Shown here: one piece after another, positions 50,352 to 63,976 of the stretch
Numbering within the stretch: position 1 is the first letter of the stretch
Layout of the letters: every line of letters begins with the position of its first letter
Source: Bretschneidera sinensis
Lineage: Eukaryota > Streptophyta > Magnoliopsida > Brassicales > Akaniaceae
Reading direction: 5' to 3'
NCBI GenBank assembly: GCA_023935145.1
Contig: CM043700.1
Location: 144,261,828-144,325,827 of the forward strand
Length of the DNA stretch: 64,000 nt
The notes under the pieces: model-generated
Told to the model about the DNA's origin: nothing
Seen by the model: the letters and a program-made list of their open reading frames with translations, nothing else
Databases searched by the model: none
Translations under genes and position numbers: made by a program

Positions 50352-50581
50352 AACTACAGCTTATTCACAATAGGATGTCACAATGGAGAATCAATTTCTG
50401 ATAAATTAACTAACTAAACCGACGAACTTCATGTACCCGCAAAGTTCTCAATGGCCACCTCTAAGATAAAAATTGTCAAAAAAAATAAAGTCAAGAACTT
50501 CATTATCTTTGCAAAGGAGTGGGGATAAATAAAACTTCATAAAAAATATTCCAATGACATTATCGTGGAGGCAAAACATTA
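50352..50581 (-). promoter_or_regulatory. CNGC1-B proximal upstream region
   Basis: Homologous to 8350-8375 plus 8970-9170 in block A, but without the solo LTR. It probably includes 5' untranslated sequence. No single promoter motif is claimed. Confidence 0.45.
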
Positions 50582-50770
50582 AGGGTGTGTTTAATATGAG
50601 TGAAAAGTTGGAGGAAAAAAATAATGTTTTTCTTGGACATGTATAAATCATAATTCTCCCAAAGTTGAGAGGATTGGAGCGTGGAAAATAGAAAGAATCA
50701 ACCTCTTACTTTCTATTCATCTAGTTTTTCATCCTCGCGCATTTCTTTTCTCTCCTACTAAACACAACCT
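50582..50770. mobile_element. Small MITE-like repeat, block B
   Basis: Ends AGGGTGTGTTTAATATGAG and CTCCTACTAAACACAACCT are imperfect inverted repeats. It is the counterpart of 9171-9360. Homology between the blocks ends at its right edge. Confidence 0.6.
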
Positions 50771-53700
50771 AAAAAAACAATAAAGTTAGAGAAAAACTAG
50801 TTATGCTCCTCTCAGTTGAAAATTCAAAAATACATTATCCAAAAACCCTCTATTGACATCCAATTTATGAGATAACAACACAGAAAACAGCATAAAAGGT
50901 ATGTTAATTAATGACGCTGCATAATCTTGACAATGATTATAACAAGATAAATTTTTTAGGGAAAATGACAATTGGTGCGCCATCCAACAGTTGCCCAAAG
51001 TTGCAAATATGCACTCATATCCTCATCAAAAATATCTCAGAAAGCAATACCACACTATATTATAAATATCTAAACATTTCGAAACTTCTAAATACGGGTT
51101 ATAAAGCAAAATTACATCTCAAAAACTAATAATTAACTTCTTCAAGTCATGTTCTTCAAATCGAAAAAAAAAATATATATTTGTTTCAAATGAAGTTGGC
51201 GGAAACGAGAAGCAACTCATTCTTAAATTGTCGGAAGTCAACCGTCTAATAACAGAATTCAAAATTTCCTCCAAAAGCTGCAAATTTCAATTAAATTTTA
51301 AAAAATAAATTAAGAGGCGAAGAAATAAAATTACAAACAAAGCTACATACATAACACAAACTCTAAACAACCAAAAAAACAAACTTACACCGAGAAAAAT
51401 CGATATTTACAGTGACTGAAGGAAAAACGAGAAGAATAATTGTGTTGAGGAGGCAGAAAAAAGTAGACATACCAAACCAAGAAATCTCAGTGATCAATCA
51501 TCAAACAGATTGTAATCAAAAGCAGAGATTTCTCTGCTTCTTAAGAGGAGAGAGGGAGAGAGGGAGAGAAGTTTCGCCGAAGCCTCTAGGGCAGGGACCC
51601 CTTTTTTTTTCTTTTTTTCTTTTTTCTTTTAGAAACAAATTGTAATGTCCTCCGTAGAAGTTACGGTTTAGAGAGAGATAGAGGAGGAAGACGGAGAAAA
51701 GTCCAAACGAGTATTGTCAAGGCTGACCGGATGAGACAGGAAATTCTTGTGACTTGGGGCCCACTTGAAAGTTTTATACAGTAAAGTTTTTGTTATTTCG
51801 GGGACCCGGGTTGGGGGTGTTATTTCTCTCCGGTTGCTCTTTTCCCTGCCACTTGACTGTCGTCTTTTTTTTTTTACTGACAAAAATTACGTGAAAATCT
51901 AATGCTTGTATTATCCATGGTCATTTTTTTTCACATCTACGTCTATCGGTTTTTTTTTTCTTTTAATTTGTATAATATTTTTAAAAATAAATTATAATTG
52001 CATTCTTCTGTTTGATCAAACATAAATAAGTGTAAGCCATGAAATTTATCTGTGAATCAATTTGATAAAAACATTGATATGATTACATAAAAATTTATTC
52101 AAATTAGAATCACAAATAATTTGTAAACAAGTAATCAATTTTGAGCCATTCTTATAATTTTTACTAACCAATAATCCATTTGAAATATATTAAACAATTA
52201 AATAAAAGGTATTTCTTCAAAAATTGAGGGTGTAATTGAAAGACTTTTCAAGAATTGGGGTTAAAATACAAAATAATATTAAATCTTTTTAGTTTGTCAC
52301 ATGTAAGATGTATGAAACACCACGTGTCACAATCACAATCAATTGCATAAGTCGGATTCAATATTAATATAGTTATAGGTTTCAAGTTTTAAAAACATAT
52401 CATTTCTCTCCATACTCTCGTATAAAATTACAAATGTACAGTGCATGTAAATATCAAGAGATTTAAATAAAATCAAGTTAAACGATGACATGTCATCGAG
52501 TGTTTTTTATTTAATTTAAGAAATTATTCATACTTAAAGTTTAAACGCATCGAAAGAAATGCAGTTCCGATAATTTCAGTTAATTTTTTAAATGACGAGA
52601 AATTATTGTTATCTTTCGAAAAACTTTAGATGTAATTGTATTAGTAATTTGGGGATATATTTATAATTTACTTTTTTATTTTATGCTAATATAGCAAAGT
52701 TATTATAGCATTACTCTACTCATAAAATTTTACAGAATCCTTTTTATCCGTGGAATAAAATTTCGCAGAATTAAAAAGAAGATAGTAAAAAATGAGAGGT
52801 TACCTATTTTTTAAAATTGTTTTTAAAAAGAGAAATTATACGATATTACGTGGCAAGCTTTTATTGGTTATATGCGTTTTTTTAAGGGATTGGTTAAACG
52901 TGAGTTATTAAAGGAACTGGACGAGATTTTATTCCCCAAGCACAATTACTAGGAAGAAGAGCCAAAAGATACACAAGTCAAAGTTCCGGGCAGAGATTTC
53001 CACCTCTCGTTCACTCTATCCCTGAACAGTAACTTTGGTTTGACGAAATAAGATGGGAAACTTTCAAGTGTTTCCTCAGTGAGATAGCTGTACGGTGCAA
53101 TCGGAGTCTTACATCCGTTGGATTCTTAATCACACTGTAGTTATGGACGATTGTGTTGATGATGTGATGCGATTTAATGTGGGCTCACTGCTCAGGTTCC
53201 CATTGACGTTGAGCAATGAACAATGCATTTGGTGTGTTGAAGAATTACTCAAACAACCTCCCCTTCTTCTTCCAAGAAGAAAATGATTTCATTCATTATT
53301 ATATTTGACATAAAAAATTATTGTCATTCTTTCATAAAACTTATTTCATTGTAAATGTTTTTAAATATTTTTATTTTTTAAATTCGATGTATTCAAATGA
53401 ATCGAGGTCTTATAAAAACATCTTATATCAGCATTATTATAAGATTACAAGATTATTGGTTGATCTTTATATTCTCAAATTATCATATCACGATGATCGT
53501 AAACTTGTACATCAGAGACATTTATCTGTCGTCTTTATCAATTAAAACGTGACACATCAATAAAGTTTATGTATTTTTTTTTCTGTCCTGCTTGATACGA
53601 CTCAATCTTTGAAATGTTACTACTTACTTTTATTCAAGTTTTGAAAAAATTATCTCTCGAGTTTCAGGAGGATTGAATGTAGGTTGGTTGAATTTGAACA

Positions 53701-54599
53701 TGTCTATTGTCCCAAATCTTTATTCAACCAAAATGCATGTCAAAGTTCTTGACCTAATAAATTCAATTCAAACCTAACTAGCCGTATAAGGTAAGTCAAT
53801 TAAAATGTACAAGCTAGCTAGATGTTTCTATAAATCGATGATGTATAGTGACTGGTTAACAATTGACAAGTCAATCTCCTTTTAACTCTTCAAAGATAAA
53901 GACAGACCAAGCTTCTATATCTCTTCTATATATTTCTATGACTTATAGCAATATTCCATGTTCTTTTTCTGTATGGTTAAATTGGAAGAGGAAGGGCATG
54001 AATAAAAATTCTGACATGGACAAACATGATCAAATATAAAAATTACAGATAACATCAATATATACCAAGAAAATATATCAATAAAACCGCATCAAACGGG
54101 TGTGAAATAAAAAATTTATTTTAAATCATTCGATGTTTTTGATTGATTTTTAAAAAATTATCGGTGAAGTTTTAAAAAATTAAATATAAAATTCTAAATA
54201 AAAAAACAAAATAAAATTTCACCCAATTAACCCAATTTTTTCACCATTAATTTTGAAATTATAGAGTAATCAAATTGAGTATATCACACCAAATTTTGTA
54301 CAATAATTCATCTTAATTGTTGCATACTCGATTTTGAATATATTTATATATATTCAAATATTATGCTTATGCTTATATGATATTTAAGTTATTTGAATTT
54401 CACGTAAATAAATTATTCTTAAAATTAAACATATTTTATTGATTTCAGGCTATAAAATATATTAAAAAATCAATGCCGGGTATTGGAAAATACAAAACAA
54501 ACTGAGATGCACATGAGAATAACCCAAAAGTGAATGCCACGTTGCCACTTCTCTTCGGTGTCGAGCTACAAAAAGCCAGCTCTCTCTGTCTCGTTCTCC
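50771..54599. other. Intergenic region between CNGC1-B and PP2C
   Basis: The two genes diverge here. The CNGC1-B distal promoter should lie in the first kilobase, which contains a GA-rich repeat (AGAGGGAGAGAGGGAGAGAA near 51549) and an adjacent T-rich run. The rest is AT-rich. Short open frames (for example 53095-53286) show no family features. No RNA gene or complete element was recognised. Confidence 0.55.
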
Positions 54600-56064
54600 C
54601 CATTAAATAAGCATTTTTCTCACTCTTCTGCAGACTCACCGTATATACACTTCTCTTGAATCTCCTCTCTCTAGGGTTTATGATTCCCTCGGTTTCTAGA
54701 TGGAGAAAGTGTAAAGCTGATTCGAAGTACCTGTATCTCAGATTCGGATCCTCAACTTGCTTGGACCCGAACAAGATCACCGCATTCGGGTTCCTCCGAT
54801 CCGATCCAATAGTTTTCGGAGCTAAAATTTTGAAGATTTCGACGAGAGATCCGTAATTACTTGAATATTCTCGTAAAATTTTATTCGAACAAGTGTTTGT
54901 TTAGCTCTTTCATTTATGTTGTTGCTCAGCTCAATGAGTCGAGTACTTTAAATAGTAGTAAGATTTTAATCACTGTGCTTGATAGATTTTAATTTTCTTG
55001 TTTATTGTTCATTTTCTATTTATATGCTTCGTATGGTTGCTGAGATAATTGCAAACAAAGAGAATCGAATAAAAATTTACTTTTTTTTTTTTTGCATTGA
55101 ATGAAAAACTCGTCTCAATTACGTATGAGGTTTTGTCGAGTAAGCATGGAAATTTTTAATTTGAAAATTATTAAGATTTAGTATATCTATCTGCAGGTTT
55201 TGATGGAAACCGATTTACTGAAGTGAATTAAAAGAGTAAATAATTTTTTTTATTTAATTAATGATCGTTAGAGAAGATTTGTTCTTGTCTATTTGGGAAT
55301 TGGGATGATAAAGAAAATGGGGCATGTTTGGATTTGCTTTTTGTTTTCTATTGTTTTTAAAACAAAAAGAGAAAACTATTCTATGTTGTTTTTCAATTAA
55401 CCCTTTTGGATAACTACTATTTTTAAATTGTGTTTTTTTAATGAGAAAAAACTTAGTGTTCACTCGTTATTTAAGAATTATTATAAAATAGTTGTATAAG
55501 ACAACAGAAAACATGAAGAAATTGTTTTTCATAAACAAGTAATGCTTCAAAGAACAAGTTTTAAAAACTTATTTATAGAAACACTAACAAAACGTATTTT
55601 GAGTGTCAAGAACTGTTTTCTGTTTTCGAAGACTAAACTGATTTTGGAAACAAATCCCTGATTTGATATTTCATATTTTGTGAAATTGAGTCGAAATGAA
55701 GACTTTTATAGTAACAAGTTTACATTTCTTCGACTTTCCTTGATTTCTCTGTTATTAAATGGGGCATACTTAAGAACTTGTGTTGTTTGTATTTTCTAAT
55801 CATGAGAGGAGAGATTTATAATCGTGTGTTATTTTTCACGACGTTGGTCTGTAGTGCTTTTTCTGGGTGGAAATCTGTTATTGAAGGCCAGACCTGTCAA
55901 GTTAGATGGTATACAACAGTTACATAAGGAGTGTGATTGTTCAAGCTGGGCATCTAGGAATATTGACCCAAGGAAGGGTGCAATTGAGCAATTTCAGGAG
56001 TGTTGTGCATGTGGGTCTTGACTTAACTTGTACGTGGAACTGCAACTTTAGAACAAGCACAAGG
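54600..56064 (+). promoter_or_regulatory. Probable PP2C promoter and 5' UTR with intron
   Basis: A TATA-like GTATATACAC lies near 54641, followed by TCTCTAGGGTTT, a motif common just downstream of plant transcription starts, near 54667. The coding start is 1.4 kb further on, so a 5' UTR intron is likely; its borders were not fixed. A MITE-like fragment (55313-55660) lies inside this stretch. Confidence 0.45.
55313..55660. repeat. MITE-like fragment
   Basis: Begins GGGGCATGTTTGGATTTG and ends around GGAAACAAATCCC, with GTTTTCTGTTTTC motifs also present near 13420-13470. The ends are only partly inverted, and no target duplication was found. Confidence 0.35.
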
Positions 56065-59000
56065 ATGATGGTTGATTCAGCTGCATCAGTAAAACGAGCA
56101 CCAGTAGTTGATCTCTTGCCAGATAAAGATAACAATGGTGGATATGTTTGCGGAGGGTGGAAAAGGTGATTATAGATTCATTTATCAATATTTCCATCTG
56201 CTTGTGGTGAAAGTTTTAGAAAAAATGTTCAAAAGAATAGAAGTTTTGATAACGAGAAATTCATTATATGGACTGTGATAACCAGTCCAGTGCTATCTCA
56301 TCTTCGTTCTTGATAGAGTGTGTGTTTATGGTTGTACGGACACGGAACATGCATAGTGTTGTATGTAGACTGTTAAGCATGTATTAACTATGAACTGAAC
56401 TTGAGATGGTTGGATGTTGCTGCAAGTCATTGTATGTGCATTTGCTTGATTATTTATTCTTATTGGTTTCCAATGCATGTTTAACTAAACAGCAAAATCG
56501 GTGTGCGACAAAGCTAGGCATTGCTATTCCTATGTTAAGAGGAACCAATTTCTCACTCACAAGACCTTCAAAATCATCATCATTTTGTAGCCATTTTTCC
56601 AAGATTGATGAGAATTGTAAAAGTGTCTCTTCATATTCCTCCATAGTTCCAAGTCTGAAAGTCATGTTTCTTTTTCTTTCTTTTGTTTAGTCACATGGAC
56701 ATGTTTTGAGGTTGGTTATATCCGATGCTAGTTAGCTGTACATGTTTAAAGATGCGATTGGAGTCACACTTATATTCAGTTTCTCGTCTGATTGACAGTG
56801 AAGATGGAAAACTGAGCTGTGGGTACTCGAGTTTCAGAGGGAAGAGAGCGACCATGGAGGATTTCTATGATATTACAGCTTCCAAAATTGATGGACAAAG
56901 AGTCTGCATGTTTGGAATCTTTGATGGTTAGATTTGCTCTCATCTTTTCTTGCCTTGGAGAATTATATAAAATTATAGATATTAAATATAAAGCAAAATA
57001 GATACAGTTACAAGGTGTCCAATGTGGTAACCACAGAAGAATATAGAACTGCCACATGGGAGTCTGTGTCAGGATTGTCACTGATGCGGTAAATAAATGC
57101 TAAAATACAAGCCCTCTTGTCGTGTAGGCCTTGACTGTCGTGTACATGGTAATCTTTGCAAGGATGCCTGAGCATGTGACCTTAGGGTTTTGGGTGCTAA
57201 TTGGTACTCGTGGTTTTACTGAAATAGGATCATTCAATAAAGAATACTATAGCTTTAAGTATTGCAACCATCAAGCCAAATCAATGTTGGTTGTAAATAT
57301 TACGATCGACTCTTCTTGATAAATGGGCATTGTGATAGTTACTGTCCACAGATTTCACGGTAGAAAATATGAGCTGGATGGGAGTTTCTTTTTTTTTATA
57401 TGAGTTTCGTTTTTAAAAACATTCTGATGTTTCATTACAGGTCATGGAGGTTCTCGTGCTGCAGAGTATCTGAAGGAACACCTCTTTGAGAATCTCATGA
57501 AGCATCCACAATTTATGACAGACACCAAATTGGCTATAAGTGCGCTCCATAGCTATGAACCACCTACTCTGAAGCTCTGGATTATGCGATTGTGGCATAT
57601 CCTTTGTTCTTAAAGTTCATCGCAGGATCCCATTTTGGTGCAAATGTTACTGTCTGTCTAGGACAGGTTGAAGTAAAATAGGATGGTTGTGAGTCAACCA
57701 TTTGCTGTAAATGAGATCTGGGGTCCTGCATGGAGCACTTTTTTCTGCGCTTTGATATGGTTTTATTGTGAACCTTCTAACTTGGGTAAGTTTGCAGGTG
57801 AAACGTTTCAACAGACCGATGTAAACTTTTTGGATTCTGAAAGAGACAGTTACCGGGATGATGGTTCTACTGCATCCACTGCCGTACTGATTGGCAACCA
57901 TCTATATGTTGCCAATGTTGGAGATTCAAGGACCATAATTTCAAAAGCTGGGAAAGGTATTATACAGATTATTTGTCGTATGTTATATGCATGGGAAGTA
58001 ATAACTTTGGAAATCATAGGTGGACTACAATTGGAAAAAACTTAAAAGTAAGTTTGGAGTTAAAGAATCTAATTTCTGTTGCTCATTACATTAAATATGT
58101 GAGTTTTGTCTTTAAATAATTGCATTAGTACATATTTCAAGCTGCTGTTCATTACAGGACCTATGGATATATTCCATAAGTGTTTATGGGAAATCGACGT
58201 TTAGTTTCTGGATCAAATGTTATTGATTACTCTATTATAAAATATTCATACCGGAAAATGTGAAATGATAAAATATAACTTTATAGAGGACTGGAACCAA
58301 AGGAAGCAAATTCACTCTTTTTAGAGTTTACTTTTCAGTAAAAAAAATGCGCATTCATATTATATATTTATCTGAGTTTTTTTTTTGTGGGATTTCCTTT
58401 GTTAATTATAGTTTTTTTAGAAGTAAAAGAATTATATAAATATCAAAAGGGCACCAAGGGGGTGCCGCCCATGTACAAGTAGAGCCATCTAAAAGAATAT
58501 ATGGCTGTAGTGAGAAGTGTTTTCAGTATCACAGTATATATCTTTGCCACAATGATTCACCTAATCAATCAGACATTAAATTTAATACTGGTTATGGGTG
58601 CTTAAGAAATATAATTACCACAATGTTATTCATCAAAAGAAAATTGTCAGAATGTTATGAATTCCATCTTGTAGATGTTTAGGAGTTTGTTTGTCTAATA
58701 AACTTGGTAGGATTCTGATACCCTAAATGGAATCAATATCATATGATGGATGCAATAAGTCTTAGTTTTGGTGGATGGAATCTTTTTGAAACCTCTGATG
58801 CTTATGGTATTATTGATTACTCTAAATTGAATGTTGACAAGTGTGAAGTTGTGATTGGGATTCCTAAAAGCACCTTTTTTCCGTTCTACAGCAATCCCTC
58901 TCTCTGAGGATCATAAACCAAATAGAAGTGATGAGCGGAAGCGAATTGAAAGTGCTGGAGGGGTTGTCATGTGGGCAGGTAAAATCAATTAAAACAAACA

Positions 59001-60779
59001 AAAAAAAGATATTTGGCTGTGATAATAAAATTTCAAGCAGAGTACAATGTACTGCAACTTATCCGTATGCACGGGTCAATAAACCAATGGATCTTGCCTA
59101 TGAGTCATTGTTGCATAAAGCTATCTTTTCAAGTAAGTTTTACATTTTTCTGCAAACTGGACAGCTCGGAACATCTGATTGGATTAAATTTTTTGCCTAT
59201 TGATATATGTGGACCCCAGCTCACACTTTCCTTATTGATGAATCTGGAGACTGGAAGCATGTTTACTTGTTCCTGAGGCTGTGTTGGCCTGGCATTAATG
59301 CTCGATTTCGTGTGTTATTTACAAGCTTCTTTAGAAATGGTTTCTGGTCATCCATAGGATCAGCAGACAGCAATGGATGGGACTATTTTGAACACTTTTT
59401 CGCACGTGTTGTATGTAGACTAAGTGGCGAAAGATCACTCCTAAAGCATGAATTAAACATATGTTAATTGTCTTGTCAGGCACTTGGAGGGTAGGAGGTG
59501 TATTAGCTATGTCCCGTGCTTTTGGTAATCGCATGTTGAAGCGATTTGTTGTTGCAGAACCTGAGATCCAGGTAATCTTTGAAACTATATGATTAATATA
59601 AGCTTTCATAAATTTTGTACCATCTTTATTAATTTATAATTTGTGATTAAAACTTGTAATCGCATGGCCCACCCCTTGGTTCCTAGTATTTAATTGGTAA
59701 GGGATGTTTGTGGATGATGTATCCCAATAGAGAGAGGTTGGATGCTAAATTAAACATGATGCTGTATGAGTGAGGACTTGAATCTCCTGTGTGGTTTTGT
59801 TACCTGTATTGAATTGAAGATATAAACCCCAGTAGGTTATTCATTTTCCATGTATGTTAACTAGGAAACCCTAATAGGTTATTCATTTTCCATGTATGTT
59901 AACAAGGGCTGTACTGGATATTCTTTCTATAGATTGCATATCTGAGGTGAGTTAGCAATGTTTTTATTTGTTTATTCATTTGTTCAGGATCAAGAGATAG
60001 ATGAAGAATTTGAGTTGCTTGTGCTTGCAAGTGATGGACTATGGGATGTGGTACCAAATGAGGTAAACCTCTTTCGCGTTCCTCCCTCCCTCCCTCTCTT
60101 TCACAAACACAGAGAGAGAGAGAAACACTGCAGGTATATGTGTTAATGTGGCATGGGATAATCTCCAAATGAATATATATATCCTTCATTCCTTCTCCTT
60201 TCTCAATGGAACTTCACTACCTTTAGGGATCATATACTTGATGGATCTATGAGGTTCCTGAAGCCCTCAGTGATCTATAATCCTATGTTGTAGTTGCATT
60301 TTAGGTTTGCTGCTTAGGATATACAAGGGGAAAAGAAGTGCACATATTTGACTCTGCTGATTTCCCCAGTGGAGTAGTAATCAAATTAAATCGACTGACC
60401 TGTGGATGCATCATTGACAATACACTATCAAAATCTATGAACACTGGGAAAACAGAACCTCGATTAGCTGAGTTTTATTACTGGGTTCAGCTACTCCATT
60501 AAAAGCCAATTTGCATCTCCTTCTGAAGCTAACAGCAGAGTGGATGGTAGAGTCGTGTGAAGTGAACTGGTATATAATCTTTTTAACCCATTTGCTCCTA
60601 CATATTTTCATTGCATTCAGGATGCTGTTTCACTTGCCCGAACAGAGGAAGAACCTGAGATGGCTGCTCGAAAGTTAAGAGAGACTGCTTTTACCCGTGG
60701 CAGTGCCGACAATATAACATGCATTGTGGTGAGATTCCACCATGAAAATGCAGATTCAGCCAACCCCCAGCATGATTAG
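56065..60779 (+). CDS. Protein phosphatase 2C, At5g53140-like
   Basis: A PPM/PP2C family Ser/Thr phosphatase that uses Mg or Mn. Coding exons 56065-56165, 56799-56926, 57441-57539, 57798-57956, 58892-58978, 59480-59571, 59988-60062 and 60621-60779 splice in phase (GT-AG) to 299 residues. Motifs: [11 protein letters not shown] (49-58), FDGHGG with metal-binding Asp76 and Gly77, DDGSTA (130-135), ANVGDSR (148-154), AMSRAFGN (201-208), ASDGLWDV with Asp238, and [11 protein letters not shown] with Asp277. All catalytic ligands expected of an active PP2C are present. The start is the first of two ATGs (56065, 56068); an upstream in-frame ATG at 55906 is possible but lies in sequence with no similarity. 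Arabidopsis At5g53140 is about 420 residues with a long acidic tail that is absent here. The gene diverges from CNGC1-B. Confidence 0.92.
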
Positions 60780-63634
60780 AAATCTTCATTTAGAATGCAT
60801 GTGTAAATTAATTGAAATTTTAGGGTTCCAACATTGAAATTTGCACAAGCATGATGGGTTGAATGTGAATATCAGAACGAAGGCAATTTTGTTTATTCAT
60901 TGTTTTTTGTTCCTAATTTGCTCGTTTATTGAGTGCAACTTGTAGTTATTCCATTGCTTGTGCATATAATTGTCTAGTTTTAGTTCAATAAGGGCGTGAT
61001 CTTTTTTCTTTCGCTAGCCTGATCGCAATAAAAGCTGAGGAACTTTGCAGTAGCACGTCAAAACCAAACCAGATGGGTTCTATGCAAGCTAACCCTAAAA
61101 CTGGGCATCTCTGGTGCAGTTGTCGAAGTACATTCAAGTTGAGATTGGTGATTTACTCATCAAGAATAATGTTTTGCGTACGTAGTCACAAACACTAACT
61201 TTTGAGTGGTAATTATCACTCATCTTTAAAGTTTTCAAAATCCTAAATGTTTGATTTGAATGTTTTAAACGGTGATAATAACCCATTCATCACTCGCTCT
61301 GGCGAATGGCCGTCACCCACATTTGAAGGAAGCAGAGCATCTTAACTGCCATTGTAAAATTGACTTTTAGAACAAAAAATTAATGAGAACTAAAGTACAC
61401 AATATGACAAAAGTCACGTGACAGAACAATTATGATGATGATGGATATTCGCGACTTTTGGTTTAATTAATCATGACTTAGTTTTAGTGCTTAAGATAAC
61501 TTTTGGTTAATATTCACTTCTATTGTTATTGTTAGGAGTTAGGACCCTACTACAAGCCATGCTTTCGTCTCTAAGGGAACGTTTGGTACCTAAGACTAAT
61601 GGGGAATATGATTAGATAATCTCTCATAAACAATTAATATCATGTTTGATTAAAAAAAATATTTATTTATTTAAAATTAAATTGAGATTAAACTAATTTT
61701 AATCCTTTAGGATTTATCTCAACCATTTCTCATTACTGAATTAATCTCACTTTGTAGGATTAATTTTTTTAAAAGACCATTTTACCTCCCTCTTTCTTCT
61801 TACATGCGACAGCCACCTCCCCTCTTCCCCCGCGCCACCTCACCTCTTTCCCCCTCTTCCCCCGCGCCTCCCTTCTCCTTCTCTGTTTTCCCTTTCCCTT
61901 CTCCTTCCCCCTCCTCCTCATCCGTGTCTCACCAGGTTACGCGGCCTGGTTCACCGCATCTCCTCTCTCCTCCTCCTTCTTCCTCCTTCTACTCCTTCTT
62001 CCTTCCTCCTCTTTCCTCCTCGTGCCTCTTCTTCTTTTCCCTTCTCCTCCCCTGGCCCCCTCCTCCTTCATGTCTCACCTTTCCCTTTTCCCTTCTCCTC
62101 CTCTTTCTTTCCATCTCCTCTTCTCCCTTCTTTTTCTTCCTCCATATCTGCAACAAACCCAAATCAAGACCCAAATCGAGACCCAAATCAACACCACAGA
62201 GGAGCAAGAGAAAGAAGATTGAGGAGGAATAAGGAAAAAAAAACCTCTGTTTCACGCACAGAGAAAGAAGAAGACCAAAAATGAAGGGAAGAAATGTTTA
62301 TGGACTTTATAATATATATATATATATATATAATTATTATATATATAAAATATTTATAATAAAATATACAAAAAGTATTTTAATTTTTTATTTATTATCT
62401 TAAATTAATTTCAATTTTAAAATTTTATGAACCAAACATAAAATTAAAATAATCTTATTTTAATTTTTTTTAATTTTATTTTATTATAATTTTAATTATA
62501 TTTCACTGTAATCACGTCCATTATCCAAACAAATCATAATAGTTTTCTCCAGTTTCAGACTTTTTCTTTTGGAACTCTTATGGGATCCATTGTCTAGCAT
62601 GTTATCATATATTGTAGCACAATCACTTCCCTCTGGCACTTTTACAGTAATAATGTTTTTGATAAACACTCGTAATGTATTTGGATTAAAGGGAATAGAA
62701 GGAATAGAAAGAAAATAATATTTATACCCCTTATTTGAAAAGTTCTTTTAACGAAAGAAAAAGAAAAAGTGGGGTACTTTCATTTCTTTTTAAATTTTTA
62801 TTTTTTTTTAATTTCTTAAACAAGAAGAATTTATAATAACATTTTTTATATTAATGAATGAAAAAATAGTAAAGTATATTAAATCATTTCATTTTATTTT
62901 TTAAATATCCAAATAAAAGATACATATGCCCCTCAATTTTCTTCATTTTCTTTTTCCTTCGTATCTTTTCCTTTATAGTTCTCAAATATAGGATTAATTA
63001 TCACATTTTTACATTGAGCAAAAGTTATCCTTTATTTTTTCTCTCTCTAATTTATCACCTCCTTTCAAGTTAGAATCATAATGTATTCGGCAATTAGCAT
63101 AGGACGTAAGAGAGATTGGGGTATAAGTTTGAAGATTTTCATAAATGTTTTGATTTTCAATTAGGTATTATTTTTAAAAACTTTTTCCTCTCGAAATACA
63201 CAATATGGGAAAATGCCATACTGTACCATTGTTTTGACTTTAGGGCCCTACAATCTAAAATACCCTTCTTAGTTGTCAACCGAAAACTTGACAGGCCCTA
63301 CAATCATTACATTGAGTGAACATTGCAGCTTTTACACAGCTGAGAGGAAGGAAACTTTCTCATCAGATTGCCCACGTTGTTATTTTGGTTGGAAAGAAAA
63401 AATATACCTTCTTATTCGAATGAAACCTATCTAGAAAATGAGAGAGAGACCCTGTGCCCCATGAAGGTTAGAAAAGTTGTCCATAGCTATGCACCTTATT
63501 GTTCTTTGTGTTCGGATCGAGGAAATGGAGAAAAGAGGAAAGAAAGATGTATGTGTACTCTTTCATTCCGAATATTTGTCTCTGATCTAATTTGATGACT
63601 TCTACCATGACATTAATGAACATTAAAAAAAGAT
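60780..63634. other. PP2C 3' flank and intergenic stretch
   Basis: The PP2C 3' untranslated region comes first. About 61572-62545 is a MITE-like or other repeat with a left end reading GAACGTTTGGTACCTAAG and a right end with TTATCCAAACAAATC. It encloses a strongly pyrimidine-biased block (61790-62160), a TA run (62315-62335) and AT-rich DNA. No credible gene was found. Confidence 0.45.
61790..62160. repeat. Pyrimidine-rich low-complexity block
   Basis: The plus strand is almost entirely C and T (CTCCTCCTT-type runs). The open frame 61804-62232 is a consequence of this composition (Ser/Pro/Phe-rich) and is not called as a gene. Such mirror-like polypyrimidine tracts can form triplex DNA. Confidence 0.8.
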
Positions 63635-63960
63635 CTATAACGATTCGGTCTCCCATTTGACATAATATTATTTGTTTTGACATCCTGTGTCTCATAACTT
63701 TAAAACGCGTTATGCAAGTCCAAACAACATCCTCTATAACCGGGTGTGGGATACCAAGACATCACAATCTCCCCTTCTCGGGGCACAACATCCTCGCTGT
63801 GTGGTCCCATATCAGGTAATCCGCCAAGCAAACCTTCTGTCCGAGCTTTCAAAAGTCGGCTCTGATAACACTATAACGACTCGACCTCCCACTTGACATA
63901 CTATTTGTTCGCTTTGGCACCCCAAAGGGAAGGCTTTAGATAAGTTGTCTTGAGCGTTTG
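63635..63960 (-). repeat. TRIM-like or copia LTR remnant
   Basis: Two direct repeats 235 bases apart read TATAACGATTCGGTCTCCC (63637) and TATAACGACTCGACCTCCC (63872), each followed by TTGACATA. Just before the second is GGCTCTGATAACAC, whose reverse complement resembles the initiator-Met primer site (TGGTATCAGAGC). This layout, with a primer site between short direct repeats, suggests a small non-autonomous LTR element. Confidence 0.55.
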
Positions 63961-63976
63961 ATTTACTTTTAAATCT

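Noticed and set aside
53095..53286. 63-codon open frame near 53.1 kb
   Set aside because: No family features; the region upstream of PP2C is otherwise non-coding.
55906..56064. N-terminal extension of PP2C from the ATG at 55906
   Set aside because: The extra 53 residues show no similarity to the family, and a possible 3' splice site (TTTCAG at about 55992) falls within the stretch.
61804..62232. 142-codon open frame
   Set aside because: Composed of Ser, Pro and Phe from a C/T-only tract; low-complexity with no domain.
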